The notes under the pieces were generated by a model. The model searched no databases, was not told the DNA's origin, and worked only from the letters and a program-made list of their open reading frames with translations. DNA of 38,395 nucleotides. Origin: Bacteroidales bacterium (GTDB taxonomy: Bacteria > Bacteroidota > Bacteroidia > Bacteroidales > FEN-979). Made by a program: the position numbers and the translations under genes. Positions 25,721 through 33,964 of this stretch are shown here, one piece after another. The first letter of the stretch is position 1. Each line of letters begins with the position of its first letter. The DNA lies in NCBI GenBank assembly GCA_023229525.1, contig JALNZC010000035.1, positions 1 to 38,395 of the forward strand, given 5' to 3'.

Positions 25721-26056
25721 CTATTTTAACAGTAATGTAATCTCGGATTTCAGCTTCGGTAAGTCGTTTATCAAAATACCCCAAATTAATTCATCTGAAA
25801 TTACATCGTACCCATGTATTATTCTGTTCCTCAGACTAACAATTTTTTTTGAGTGGGATATTTCAACACCTGTCTTTTTATCAAGAATTCTTTTAATGGC
25901 CTCACCAATTATTTCAAGATTTCTTTCAACCGCACGTTAAGTTTTGAGGTCATTTTTATAATTCTCAAAAATTCTTTGACCTTGGGGCAGAAATTCTTCA
26001 ATTTCCTCGATAGCTTTTTGGATATCAAATAGCCAAGTTTTGATTTCCCTATCCAT
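25721..26056 (-). pseudogene. HepT-like HEPN toxin interrupted by an in-frame TAA at codon 40
   Basis: The ATG at 26056 begins MDREIKTWLFDIQKAIEEIE; codon 40 is TAA (25937-25939). The same frame then continues RAVERNLEIIGEAIKRILDK, reaches the HEPN RNase motif RNRIIHGYD (Rx4H) and ends at 25721 after 111 sense codons. There is no frameshift. The start overlaps the stop of the nucleotidyltransferase upstream by 8 bp. The stop occupies the same residue position as in the HepT remnant at 5335-5679, but with a different stop codon. Confidence 0.88.
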
Positions 26057-26348
26057 AAATTAATTTTTTTGATTCATTTACAGCATCGAGGAAAAAGGGA
26101 TTCTTAAGAGATTGCTCTTCTAAAAGATCGACAGGTCTTTTAAGTAGGTTCTCGAGAGAGAACTTTAAATCGAAGTAGTTATCGGCATATTTTAACAAAT
26201 CAATGTTCTTAAATCTGACAAGGAAGTCAATATCACTTTTATCATTAAATGAACTTCCCAATATAGAACCAAATAAATAAAGCTTGTCAACTCTATGATT
26301 TTCACACAGATATTGAATTAAGGACATATTTTGTTCTACCGCATTCAT
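26049..26348 (-). CDS. mntA: MntA-type minimal nucleotidyltransferase antitoxin
   Basis: A 99-residue nucleotidyltransferase with GSx10DxD (LFGSILGSSFNDKSDIDFLV). It is expected to AMPylate and silence the HepT partner, which overlaps its stop by 8 bp but is broken at codon 40. It lies in the first cargo segment, between R1 and L1. Its sequence is only distantly similar to the other three nucleotidyltransferases here, so the four pairs are not recent duplicates. Confidence 0.87.
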   Translation of the reverse strand: MNAVEQNMSLIQYLCENHRVDKLYLFGSILGSSFNDKSDIDFLVRFKNIDLLKYADNYFDLKFSLENLLKRPVDLLEEQSLKNPFFLDAVNESKKLIYG

Positions 26349-26534
26349 TTATACAAATGTACATGACATTTTCTAAATTTCACACAGACACATAAAAATC
26401 AAGACCAGATTTATAGGAGAAACTTACATAATAGTCACGATTCATACACGCACCGCATAAAAATCCACCAGATTTATAAAAGAAAGATAATAAAAAAGCT
26501 TCGAATTTGGATTTACCAATCAAAATAGCATTAC

Positions 26535-26624
26535 CTCTAACGGCCCATCGCTAAACGCAGCAAAGGTGAAACCTTTGCACAGCAACAATACGTTGGTTTT
26601 GTTGCGATTAGCGATTTGTTGAAC
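26535..26624. repeat. attC-like dyad before left end L1
   Basis: A 90-nt site. Outer boxes are CTCTAAC (26535) and GTTGAAC (26618). Inside, ATCGCTAA (26547-26554) pairs with TTAGCGAT (26608-26615) and CGCAGCAAA pairs with TTTGTTGCG (8 of 9). The core is a hairpin AAAGGTGAAACCTTT (26562-26576). Box order and nested arms follow the R''-L''-L'-R' pattern of integron attC sites (consensus RYYYAAC and GTTRRRY). Confidence 0.55.
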
Positions 26625-26702
26625 TAAACCTCCGGTAGCTCATACCATGTAGCTAATTTAGATATATTTCGTATAAAAGCTCATAACCTAAAACAAATAG
26701 TT

Positions 26703-27439
26703 ATGAGCAAAAACATGATTGAAAAAGCAAGGGAGGCTGTAGAAGGCTTCACTGACTTGTGCGAAAAAACCGAACAAAAGTTATCCTTAACTGTGTATAC
26801 TTTTTCTTCCGGCAGTAATTATCTACGTGAATTGGCGCGGATCCTCCTGGCTTTGACACTATCCCGGATAATCTTACCGAGGAACAAATAAACGGTTACC
26901 TGCAGGGCCTTGCCAACCGATTCACCAGGCACAGGGGATATTCAAGATGGCCGTCTGGGGTTTACGGTATTATTTCCGCACGATAAAAAACCAGAAAACC
27001 TCCCTTGCCTTACCGGTAATACGACACACAAAAGACCTTCCAGTAGTACTTTTCCAGGAAGAATGTCGGCGCCTTTTCAGGGCAGAAATATCTGACAATA
27101 GATCAACTCATACCCTTTAAAGGAGCTGCTGTGATGATTTTCTTTCTGTGTTTTACTTCTCAGAATGAAATATCGAATGGGTTCCGAAACCGACAATAGT
27201 GACCCTTATTAAAGTCTTATCCTGTCTGACACCATCTGAGGGTGCCATCGATTTGTTCGGTTTATTGGTATCAGTTTAAATCGGGGCCAAAATTTGCCGG
27301 AAGAAGGCCTGAACCTGTTCACACTCAAAGAGCAGATGGGGCACACCCGGATCACCAAAACCATGACCTACGTGCATATTGCACAAGTGATGCCCAAGGT
27401 TGCCTTCAGTCCGCTCGACAGGCTCTATATCAATCATTG
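26703..27439 (+). pseudogene. Broken tyrosine recombinase (module 1 copy)
   Basis: The start MSKNMIEKAREAVEGF begins a SAM-like core-binding domain (SNYLRELARI). It breaks by frameshift near 26850. It resumes as FKMAVWGLRYYFRTIKNQKT and RHTKDLPVVLFQEECRRLFR, the linker to the catalytic domain, a part the other three copies lack. The first catalytic Arg and the Lys are deleted. After ~150 bp of unrelated sequence comes the C-terminus: EEGLNLFTLKEQMGHTRITK and MTYVHIAQVMPK with the nucleophile Tyr, stopping at 27439. This is the least-deleted recombinase in the window and defines what the ancestor looked like. Confidence 0.82.
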
Positions 27440-27442
27440 AAA

Positions 27443-27540
27443 GTCGCCCCGCATGTGGTGGCTGATATTATTCTCCGATATGGAGAACGATACCTGGCTT
27501 CTCACCGGGTTACCACTCGCGTTTCCAGATGGTTTTGAAA
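27443..27540 (+). pseudogene. N-terminal fragment of an IS91-family transposase
   Basis: Directly after the recombinase stop the sequence VAPHVVADIILRYGERYLASH matches the opening of IS91-type rolling-circle transposases (VADI..RYGE.Y...H), before the zinc ribbon. It ends within ~35 codons. The order recombinase then IS91 transposase is as recalled for some IS91-family elements with an upstream Y-recombinase. The gap 27541-27637 holds nothing else. Confidence 0.55.
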
Positions 27541-27637
27541 TAACCTATATGGGTTAGCCCAACCCAGGAGTTTATTTTCCTCATGGATCCGGCAAATGAT
27601 ATACTGGAAAATGTGTAATATTTCTTTGACCTTTGAA

Positions 27638-28618
27638 CTAATTGAATAAGCAAATCGCATACAGGACCGAAAATCCTACAAGCATCATTATAGGAGTGTC
27701 CATGGAATGCGGGGCGGTAGCCTCTAAAAGTGTCATTATTGGAGGAATCAGAATCAAGGCGACTACAAATTGAGTGGGGTGATTAAAATCTGAGTAAAAA
27801 ATAAGGATAAAAACAATAGCGCTCAGCAAAACACAGGCACTTCCTGCATAAGATCTGATATAACGCTTTTTCATAAACCAGGATGGGGCAAGGTATTTTT
27901 TATGACCCCAGTAAATGCCAACTGGTTCGGCTAATCCATCTCCAATCCCGACGATAAAAACAATGATTAATACCAGGTTGGGTTCATTGATATGTTCAAA
28001 AAACTGCTTGAAAATTGTCCCAAGGATTAATCCTGGTAAAATATTTCCTATGACGATCCATTTTAATGTGTTTGGACGATCTTCGGGACGATCGAGTGAA
28101 TTGAATTGAAGCATGAAAAATCTGTATTTCTCACGGATGGGCTTAATCAACAATAAAAACATGAGTAAAACAAACAACGATTCCCATAAGTGAGGGATAA
28201 TGCCTTGCGGATGTAATTGAGTTCCAACATGATTTGATGCGCTGATCAATGGGATAAGATATGCGGCAAAATGCTGAATTTTACGGGTATAATTAACTTT
28301 AAACCATGAATTGGGATTTGTAATGATATAGCCTTTATCATCTGTTTTGCAATAATGACGACAGACTATCCCTCCAAGCAACGATACCAGAAGCATGATA
28401 AACAGCTTGAAAGAACAGAATAATAAAAACTGGTAATCGGTTAAAAAACCTGGTTCAAAATTGATTGAAAGCACATACAGGACAAGAAATGCACAAAGCC
28501 ATCCAATAAGGAAAACAATGTCAAAGGTTTTGTACCATTTTTTCGAATAGTTTCCTGCTTCCTCTCCAGGCAGAATGACTTTAATATCCGTTTGAGATTG
28601 TTCATTATTATTTTTCAT
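27638..28618 (-). CDS. Polytopic membrane protein, dolichol/phytol kinase-CDP transferase-like
   Basis: A 326-residue protein with about eight hydrophobic segments. Near the C-terminus is the cluster GIGDGLAEPVGIYWGHKKY, then KKRYIRSYAGSACVLLSA and EATAPHSMDTPIM. This has the same arrangement as the GDxxAxxVGxxxGK ... K(S/R)xxGS ... E....DN motif of CTP-dependent lipid kinases (dolichol kinase, phytol kinase, CDP-DAG synthase relatives). It probably phosphorylates a polyprenol or other lipid. It lies inside module 1, opposite in strand to the recombinase fragments, so it may be a captured gene. Confidence 0.65.
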   Translation of the reverse strand: MKNNNEQSQTDIKVILPGEEAGNYSKKWYKTFDIVFLIGWLCAFLVLYVLSINFEPGFLTDYQFLLFCSFKLFIMLLVSLLGGIVCRHYCKTDDKGYIITNPNSWFKVNYTRKIQHFAAYLIPLISASNHVGTQLHPQGIIPHLWESLFVLLMFLLLIKPIREKYRFFMLQFNSLDRPEDRPNTLKWIVIGNILPGLILGTIFKQFFEHINEPNLVLIIVFIVGIGDGLAEPVGIYWGHKKYLAPSWFMKKRYIRSYAGSACVLLSAIVFILIFYSDFNHPTQFVVALILIPPIMTLLEATAPHSMDTPIMMLVGFSVLYAICLFN

Positions 28619-28673
28619 AATGATCTCGGTTGATCTTTTCCCAAAGATAACGAACTGTCTTAAAAGTTAGTCG

Positions 28674-28964
28674 TTATTTCTCTGGTTTAAATTTTGGCCA
28701 TTGGTTGTAACCATTTGAGGGGTTATTTGATTGATATTGTTTAATAAATTCAACTTCCTTCTCGTTTATTTCTTTGTCTTCTGTGTTTTCAGCTTCAAAT
28801 AAAATTACTTTTCTCACAGTTAAATTTTTCCTCTGCTCTCGAGTAAAATCCATCTCAATAAGTTTGCTGTCTGCATTACCATAATAATTTAAGGTATCAA
28901 CAAGGTCTTTGCTAATATAAATATTTCCATTTGGATAGGTTATTTTATAAATGACTTTATACAT
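28674..28964 (-). CDS. GIY-YIG-like small protein
   Basis: About 96 residues from the internal ATG at 28964 (MYKVIYKITYPNGNIYISKD); an ATG nine codons earlier adds residues encoded next to the repeat and is less likely. VIYKI and IYISK occupy the GIY and YIG positions, but the second motif ends in Ser rather than Gly. The C-terminal EVEFIKQYQSNNPSNGYN fits the Glu/Asn-containing end of the fold. Catalytic competence as a nuclease is uncertain. It is not seen in the other modules. Confidence 0.55.
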   Translation of the reverse strand: MYKVIYKITYPNGNIYISKDLVDTLNYYGNADSKLIEMDFTREQRKNLTVRKVILFEAENTEDKEINEKEVEFIKQYQSNNPSNGYNQWPKFKPEK

Positions 28965-29012
28965 TTCGATGTCGTCCTGATAATTGGGCATAGTCGGGTT
29001 GAGCCGGGTATC

Positions 29013-29270
29013 GTATTGTCTGACGTAATAATAATAGCCGGCATGATACCAATTGGATGTCTAAAATGCTCTTCACAGCCGCTTATGTTTGCTGTCTTCT
29101 GTCCACAATTTAATGACGACTCCTTCAATAATCGTTTATTCTCCCATCAGTTAGTCATTGTAAAATAAGTGAATCCCTCGTAACTTAAATCCGCTATTAG
29201 CAAGCGGTTGAGGTTAGTTCAACGACGGGCTTTTATGTAGTGAGAAACTGCATTAAGCCCTTTTTGTTAG
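29013..29270 (+). repeat. Right-end repeat R2
   Basis: A second copy of the 258-bp right-end block. It ends with the hairpin CCGCT...AGCGG, GAGGTTAGTTCAAC, the stem GGGCTTTTATGTAGT/ACTGCATTAAGCCC (one G-T wobble) and GTTAG at 29266-29270. Beyond GTTAG the sequence (CCTCAGATG) differs from all other copies. Confidence 0.92.
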
Positions 29271-29282
29271 CCTCAGATGAAA

Positions 29283-29597
29283 TTAATCAAGTTTAATTTC
29301 TTGGCCGTATTTTAGAATCTCAGAAACTAAAGGATTTTGTATTGAAAAATCACTTTCTCTAAAGGGATGAGGCTCAATTCTCAGATCAAATTTTCTTCGG
29401 AGATGCATTAATTCAATTTGAGCTGCGAAGGGGTCAGGTAGATTTTTAATAACCAGTGCTAAATCAATATCACTTTCTTCGTGCTGATTATTTTTAGCAT
29501 AAGAACCAAATAAATATGCTTTCGATAATACATATTTATCTTTTGGAATTGCTTTCAAGAATTCAACCAGAATGTTTAAAGTAGTGACTTGATCCAT
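29283..29597 (-). CDS. Minimal nucleotidyltransferase, partner of a HEPN protein
   Basis: A 104-residue nucleotidyltransferase with GSx10DxD (LFGSYAKNNQHEESDIDLALV). It is the second gene of its pair: the HEPN gene upstream overlaps it by 22 bp, so the order is the reverse of the MntA-HepT pairs in the other cargoes. A PHPFRESDF stretch near the end is typical of this subgroup. It probably modifies or restrains the HEPN protein. Confidence 0.85.
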   Translation of the reverse strand: MDQVTTLNILVEFLKAIPKDKYVLSKAYLFGSYAKNNQHEESDIDLALVIKNLPDPFAAQIELMHLRRKFDLRIEPHPFRESDFSIQNPLVSEILKYGQEIKLD

Positions 29598-29983
29598 TGT
29601 CTTAATTCAGTAATTTGATAAATCCAATTTTCAGTAAAATCTTTTGTGCACTGAAGATAGAAATTTTGTTTATCGTCTTCGTACCTGGCATTTATATTAA
29701 ATGTAGTAATTACATCAAAGGAATTCAATTGTTCAACGGAACATTCAAGACCAGCTCTATCAGCAATTCTGGTTAAATCATGGATTGGAATAGGATGTTT
29801 TCGTTTATTCTTGATATATAATGCCTTGAGTAACTTTTCAATAACTAAATGTCCTATGAAAAGTGACCAACTATAATCTTTAGAATTATAAAGATTATTC
29901 ATGGTCTTGAAATCTCTATCAGAACTCTCAATCCAATGATTTACAAATTTATCTATGTTTTGTATGTCTACTTCTTCTTCCAT
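29576..29983 (-). CDS. HEPN-domain protein (putative RNase toxin)
   Basis: A 135-residue all-helical HEPN protein (WIESSDRDFKTMNNLY, WSLFIGHLVIEKLLKALY). The candidate RNase motif is RKHPIPIHDL (Rx6H), as in the long HEPN branch that pairs with minimal nucleotidyltransferases. It precedes and overlaps the nucleotidyltransferase (22 bp). By the family's precedent it is a toxin or abortive-infection effector kept inactive by its partner, but non-toxic members exist. Confidence 0.82.
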   Translation of the reverse strand: MEEEVDIQNIDKFVNHWIESSDRDFKTMNNLYNSKDYSWSLFIGHLVIEKLLKALYIKNKRKHPIPIHDLTRIADRAGLECSVEQLNSFDVITTFNINARYEDDKQNFYLQCTKDFTENWIYQITELRQWIKSLL

Positions 29984-30433
29984 AAAGGATCACTCCAAGG
30001 CAAAGATAATGATTTATTCAATTTGCAGAGAGTGGTAAAAAAGAACTGTTAATTTCAATTGAGGCTAGTCGAGTCACGCTTGGGAGTTTCCGCCCGATGC
30101 AGCATAAGGTGGTTTGTAAACTACTCCTGACAGTCGTTTACAGAAGTCCATTTCTCATTTCTCGTTGGCCGGCCAGTCGGTTCGCTTGACCTCCGCACAC
30201 TTATACAATTTTCAAAGAGCCTCCCATCTTTTGTACGGCCATTACTCCTTATTCAGGGGAATAAGTCAAGGCACACACGTTCTGCGTGCAGGCGCATGTT
30301 ACCTGTGTTGCGCCTGCGGCAGGCAATTGGGTTTATACGTTGTTGCTGTTAGTGCTATCAAGTTGGACTTCTACATTGTGAATGGGTTATTTAATTTGCC
30401 AAAAATCAAACCGTCAATTAGCACTTCATTTTT
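29984..30433. other. 450-bp gap with intron-end-like sequence and dyads, no gene
   Basis: CTAGTCGAGTCACGC at 30065 resembles the domain VI end of the intron at 24768 (CTAGTCGGGTAACGC), so a second minus-strand intron end may lie here; no domain V is clear. GCCTGCCGCAGGC-like palindromes and TACGTTGTTGCTGTTAGTGC (about 30337-30356) resemble cassette-boundary dyads. The 101-codon plus-strand frame (30165-30470) covers these dyads and antisense sequence of the next gene, and is rejected. Confidence 0.4.
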
Positions 30434-31690
30434 TTATTTCATTAATTCATTAATTAGCACTTCTTTATAAAAAATATCTTGTCCCCTTTGAATACGTAGT
30501 GTCACTTTTGAACCTGGTATGGAATATTCCAATGCCCGTAACTCTTTAATTGTAATTTCTTCTGATGGCTTACCATCAATAGCAAGGACCTTATCGCCTA
30601 ACCGGATACCAGCTATTGCCATTGATGAAGATTCGTACAAAGAATTAACATAAAACGTTTTTTCATCTACTGATCTGTAAAGTTTCATACCTAAACAAAA
30701 GGGACCATGAGGTAAAGAATATACCTGATTTGGCCTTAAATAAATCACTTTGTTCTTGTAGTCAAAAATAACCAGGAATTTTCGAAAAAACTCGTTCCCT
30801 AAGAATCCTATTTGTTCAGGGGCTATTTTGAAATTCAACAGAAATGCCTGTTCATTTTGAAAATTAAAAGAATCGAACAAAGTAATTTGTTTTGCGTTAA
30901 TTATTTCCCGATTGATTGTATCTTTGGGGTTCATCGATAGTGTCCTGGTTTTAAGTAATATCAAATCTTTTGGAAGGATTACAGAGGCTATGGGACTTTT
31001 ACCTACCTGTAAATATAAAAATCCCGGTGCGCCAATATCCAAAACAAGTTCTCCATTAAGTTTGATATCACAATTTGCTGATATTTCAACATTTGATGTA
31101 ACAGTAAAGAAAGTTACCGGATTTCCTTTTAAAGGGTATGATTTATAATGTTTTTTCAGGCGGTAAAGTGTGTCTTGCGAAAGTATCCTGAAGTACTGAT
31201 GCTCAAAATCCATTAAAACGATTTTATTCTCAAAGTACCAAAATGCCGGGAAAATGGCATTGGTGTTCAACCTGGTTTTTGATAAATCAGCGACCTCAAA
31301 CCGGCCTGAAAATTCTTTATTTTCACCAAAAGCCTTCATCCTGATGTTACCCATAATTTCACGGTTTACTTTTATCACTCCTCCGGGAGTTATGGTTCTC
31401 TTGCTGCACTTTTTAAAGGTAATTCCTAGTTTGTCCTTGTTTAAAGCTATAAAAGTACTGTCGAACAAGGGGGATTGTGCTCCTGTGTCGAAAAGAAGAG
31501 ATATCTCAACAGAGTCGTTCATGATTGCTTGAATTACAACATGTCGACCGTTATAGTGAAACCGGTATGCATCTTGGGGATAGACAAATGTATTATTTGC
31601 TGTATTATTTTCGGGGGTAGTCTGTTTCGGGGTGGAGGATGAACAGGCAGCCAAAATGATAAAAATTGCCAGGAAGAATGTATACCTCAT
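30434..31690 (-). CDS. Lipoprotein aspartyl protease with PDZ domain
   Basis: A 418-residue protein with lipobox LAAC (Cys16). The protease part has two retropepsin/pepsin-like lobes: SLLFDTGAQSPLFD with the catalytic Asp68 in a DTGA motif, and a second lobe with LDIGAPGFLYL, where DIGA replaces DTGA. Residues ~325-415 are a PDZ domain (MKLYRSVDEKTFYVNSLYE, GIRLGDKVLAIDGKP). This layout is common in Bacteroidota envelope proteases of unknown substrate. It shares the second cargo segment with the HEPN pair but is separated from it by 450 bp, so it may be a cassette of its own. Confidence 0.82.
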   Translation of the reverse strand: MRYTFFLAIFIILAACSSSTPKQTTPENNTANNTFVYPQDAYRFHYNGRHVVIQAIMNDSVEISLLFDTGAQSPLFDSTFIALNKDKLGITFKKCSKRTITPGGVIKVNREIMGNIRMKAFGENKEFSGRFEVADLSKTRLNTNAIFPAFWYFENKIVLMDFEHQYFRILSQDTLYRLKKHYKSYPLKGNPVTFFTVTSNVEISANCDIKLNGELVLDIGAPGFLYLQVGKSPIASVILPKDLILLKTRTLSMNPKDTINREIINAKQITLFDSFNFQNEQAFLLNFKIAPEQIGFLGNEFFRKFLVIFDYKNKVIYLRPNQVYSLPHGPFCLGMKLYRSVDEKTFYVNSLYESSSMAIAGIRLGDKVLAIDGKPSEEITIKELRALEYSIPGSKVTLRIQRGQDIFYKEVLINELMK

Positions 31691-31842
31691 ATTTAGAAAT
31701 TTATGTTTGACTATTTATAGATCTATCTGTTAGAACTGTAAACCAAATGCACATCCCTTTTACTCAAAATAAGGTTAATTATTTTTATTGCAATAGGTAT
31801 TGTCCTCACTCTTTTTTAAAGTGTTTTTTGAATTAGTATTAC

Positions 31843-31931
31843 CTCTAACACCTACTTGCAACCGTAGAAAAGGTGACCCTTTTCTAAGTACTTACAATGC
31901 TGATTTTGTTGCGGTTGCAAGCTTGTTGAAC
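31843..31931. repeat. attC-like dyad before left end L2
   Basis: An 89-nt site with boxes CTCTAAC (31843) and GTTGAAC (31925). CTTGCAACCG (31855-31864) pairs perfectly with CGGTTGCAAG (31912-31921). The core AAAAGGTGACCCTTTT (31868-31883) forms an inner hairpin. Same architecture and nearly same length as 26535-26624, but different arm sequence. Confidence 0.6.
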
Positions 31932-32005
31932 TCAACCTCCGGTAGCTTTATGTAGCTAAGTTAGATACTTTTCGTATAAAAGCTCATAACCTAAACCAAA
32001 TAGTT

Positions 32006-32442
32006 ATGAGCAAAAACATGATTGAAAAAGCAAGGGAGACTGTAGAAGGCTTCACTGGCTTGTACGAAAAAAAAAGCGAACAAAAGTTATCCTTAACTGG
32101 ATATTCTTTTTCCGCCAGCAGTAATTATCTGCGTGAACTGGCCCGGATCAGTCTGGAATTCGACACTATCCAGGATAATCTGACCGAGGAACAAATAAAC
32201 GGTTACCTGCAGGGCCTTACCAACCGCTTCACCAGGCAACAGGGGCCATTCAAGATGGCCGTCTGGGGACTGCGATACACCCATTAGCCATGAAGGGGTC
32301 AGGTTTATTTTAAAACAATCGGTAAAAAGGCCGGTATTATTAAACCGGTAGCGCTTCATACCCTTGTCACAGTTTTGCCACCCATCTGCTGGAAGAAGGC
32401 CTGGACCTATTCACGCTCAAAGAGCAAATGGGACATATTCCG
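32006..32442 (+). pseudogene. Broken tyrosine recombinase (module 2 copy)
   Basis: A 93-residue N-terminal domain (MSKNMIEKARETVEGF to WGLRYTH, stop at 32287), then a deletion of the catalytic Arg/Lys region. The sequence resumes in another frame with KTIGKKAGIIKPV and the HTLRHSFATHLLEEGLD region, here frameshifted by loss of one base in the Arg codon (CCTTGTCACAG), and EEGLDLFTLKEQMGH. The nucleophile Tyr is missing because the transposase fragment is joined directly after MGHI. Confidence 0.8.
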
Positions 32443-32970
32443 GTAGATAAAACACTTTTTCAGGATTTGTATCGTAATTTCTGGGTGGTTGATGCCAGGG
32501 AACCTTTTGAAAAACAGAAAACGTCATTGAATATCTGGCACGCTACCCGCATAAAGTAGCGATTTCAAATTACAGGCTTTTGTCGATCGACAATGGTGCT
32601 GTTGTTTTCCGCTATAAAGACTACCCTGAAGGTGGCTAGCAAAAAGTAATGTCGCTCAAGGCTACTGATTTTTTACAGCGGTTCTGCCTCCATATTCTCC
32701 CGTCCGGGTTTGTCAGTATCCGTCACTATGGCATATTATCCACCCGGCGTAAATCGCAGTGTCTGGAAGACGCCAGGTTAAGTCTTGGCCTTGCTGCCCC
32801 TCTTAAGCAAGCTACAGACTGGAAATCCATTTTTTTCAAACGATTGGGTTTTGATCCCGACCGTTGTCCGTTTTATGGCGAAGGTAAAATGGTGATGATT
32901 GAAAAGCTCGCTCCGGAACGGGGACCTCCAGTGTCATTTTTTTATTTGATAAAAAGGAATGGATATTGAT
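32443..32970 (+). pseudogene. C-terminal half of an IS91-family transposase (module 2)
   Basis: Encodes, with one frameshift near 32515 and one stop at 32638, NFWVVDAREPFEK, ENVIEYLARYPHKVAISNYR, LLSIDNGAVVFRYKDY, VMSLKATDFLQRFCLHILPS, GFVSIRHYGILSTRRK and CPFYGEGKMVMIEKLAPERG. YLARY supplies the paired tyrosines (Y-x3-Y) of the rolling-circle mechanism, while the HUH part is deleted. The CPFYG...RGPP tail is the usual end of these transposases. Confidence 0.8.
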
Positions 32971-33015
32971 TACCAAACCGGAAAAGTAAAAGCCCCACAT
33001 CAGGGGTCGGATACC

Positions 33016-33274
33016 GTATTGTCTGACGTAATAATAATAGCCGGCATGATACCAATTGGATGTCTAAAATGCTCTTCACAGCCGCTTATGTTTGCTGTCT
33101 TCTGTCCACAATTTAATGACGGCTCCTTCAATAATCGTTTATTCTCCCATCATTCAGTCCCTGTAAAATAATTGAATCCCACAGTGGTTTAAATCCGCTA
33201 TTAGCAAGCGGTTGAGGTTAGTTCAACGGCGGGCTTTTATGCAGTGAAAAACTGCATTAAGACCTTTTTGTTAG
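33016..33274 (+). repeat. Right-end repeat R3
   Basis: A third right-end copy (259 bp), here in its native setting directly after the IS91 transposase end. Elements: hairpin CCGCTATTAGCAAGCGG (33195-33211), GAGGTTAGTTCAAC (33214-33227), stem GGGCTTTTATGCAGT with ACTGCATTAAGACC (one mismatch), then GTTAG (33270-33274). A T-run after the stem means it could also terminate plus-strand transcripts. Confidence 0.92.
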
Positions 33275-33299
33275 TTGAAGTGGAAATTTATTGTCAGGA

Positions 33300-33635
33300 T
33301 TAGGGAATAATCTTGGAGATCTGGGTAATGAGACCAGGAATTTGGTCGAGAATAATTTTCCAAATAATTTGAAGATCAACTCCAAAATAATCATGAACAA
33401 TTCGATTACGGAACCCACGTATTCTGTGCCAATCGATTTCCGAATATTTATTTTTTATTTCATCCGGCAAAAGATTCGATGCTTCTCCAATAATTTCAAA
33501 ATTTCTAATCACAGCATCGATAGTTTTGTTATCTGTTGAAAATTCCTCAAAGGAGATATCCTTTGTGTATTGAAGGATTTTCTCAGCAGATTCAATAATA
33601 TCTTCAAACAACAACTTTGGAGTCCGTTTAGACAT
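33300..33635 (-). CDS. hepT: HepT-like HEPN RNase toxin (intact)
   Basis: A 111-residue HEPN toxin with the helix NKTIDAVIRNFEIIGEA, and the RNase motif RNRIVHDYFGVD (Rx4H). It is uninterrupted at the position where the other two HepT genes have a stop (Ile39 here). Its ATG overlaps the MntA stop by 8 bp. HepT proteins act as tRNA- or mRNA-targeting RNases, silenced by AMPylation of a nearby Tyr, here within HDYFG. Confidence 0.88.
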   Translation of the reverse strand: MSKRTPKLLFEDIIESAEKILQYTKDISFEEFSTDNKTIDAVIRNFEIIGEASNLLPDEIKNKYSEIDWHRIRGFRNRIVHDYFGVDLQIIWKIILDQIPGLITQISKIIP

Positions 33636-33918
33636 AAACTAGATCTTTTTGAATTTCTTCAAGATATTTTGGTTTGACCCCATTTTTTGATACTAGATCG
33701 ACCTTTAGATTAAGAATTTTTTCAAGCTCTTCAGCTAAATCTATAAATTCTATCCCAATGGGTTGCTCATAATCAATAAGAATATCGATATCACTATCAT
33801 CTTTAAAATCTTCTCTGGTAAATGAGCCAAAGATTCCAATCGATTTTAAATGATACCTCGCTAATAAATCCAACTTATTAGCCTTAAGTATGTTAGTAAT
33901 ATGTTCCTTATTGATCAT
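33628..33918 (-). CDS. mntA: MntA-type minimal nucleotidyltransferase antitoxin
   Basis: A 96-residue nucleotidyltransferase with GSx10DxD (IFGSFTREDFKDDSDIDILID). It lies upstream of and overlaps the intact hepT by 8 bp, the classical antitoxin-first order. It is the only complete MntA/HepT pair of this type in the window, forming the third cargo segment (R3 to L3). Confidence 0.9.
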   Translation of the reverse strand: MINKEHITNILKANKLDLLARYHLKSIGIFGSFTREDFKDDSDIDILIDYEQPIGIEFIDLAEELEKILNLKVDLVSKNGVKPKYLEEIQKDLVYV

Positions 33919-33964
33919 AAAACAAAGATAGTTTACAATTTGGGAAAATCAAAATTTCTATTTC

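Larger units (their letters stand above)
26618..29270 (+). mobile_element. Module 1: decayed tyrosine recombinase/IS91-type element with two extra genes
   Basis: It is bounded by L1 (GTTGAACTAAACC at 26618) and R2 (to GTTAG at 29270). The left end has the conserved ~85-bp leader (GGTAGCT..., TCGTATAAAAGCTCA, AAATAGTTATGAGC) shared by all four L copies. Inside are pieces of a tyrosine recombinase, the N-terminus of an IS91-family transposase, and then two minus-strand genes not found in the other modules (a CTP-transferase-like membrane protein and a GIY-YIG-like protein). The end sequences GTTGAACTaAACCTC and GAGGTTaGTTCAAC are near inverted repeats. Confidence 0.75.
31925..33274 (+). mobile_element. 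Module 2: deleted tyrosine recombinase/IS91 element
   Basis: It runs from L2 (GTTGAACTCAACCTCC) to R3 (GTTAG), 1350 bp. It contains the recombinase N-terminus, a recombinase C-terminal piece and about half an IS91-family transposase, all plus-strand and all broken. Both internal deletion junctions are shared with module 3, so the two are copies of one deletion derivative. The element cannot encode an active enzyme and, if mobile, needs help in trans. Confidence 0.85.

Noticed and set aside
30165..30470. 101-codon plus-strand frame
   Set aside because: Covers palindromic boundary DNA and then antisense of the aspartyl protease; composition is not protein-like.
33016..33274. R blocks as coding sequence (minus-strand frames such as LNCGQKTANISGCEEHF)
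   Set aside because: The frames are short, broken differently in each copy, and the conservation is at DNA level in hairpins, not codon-like.
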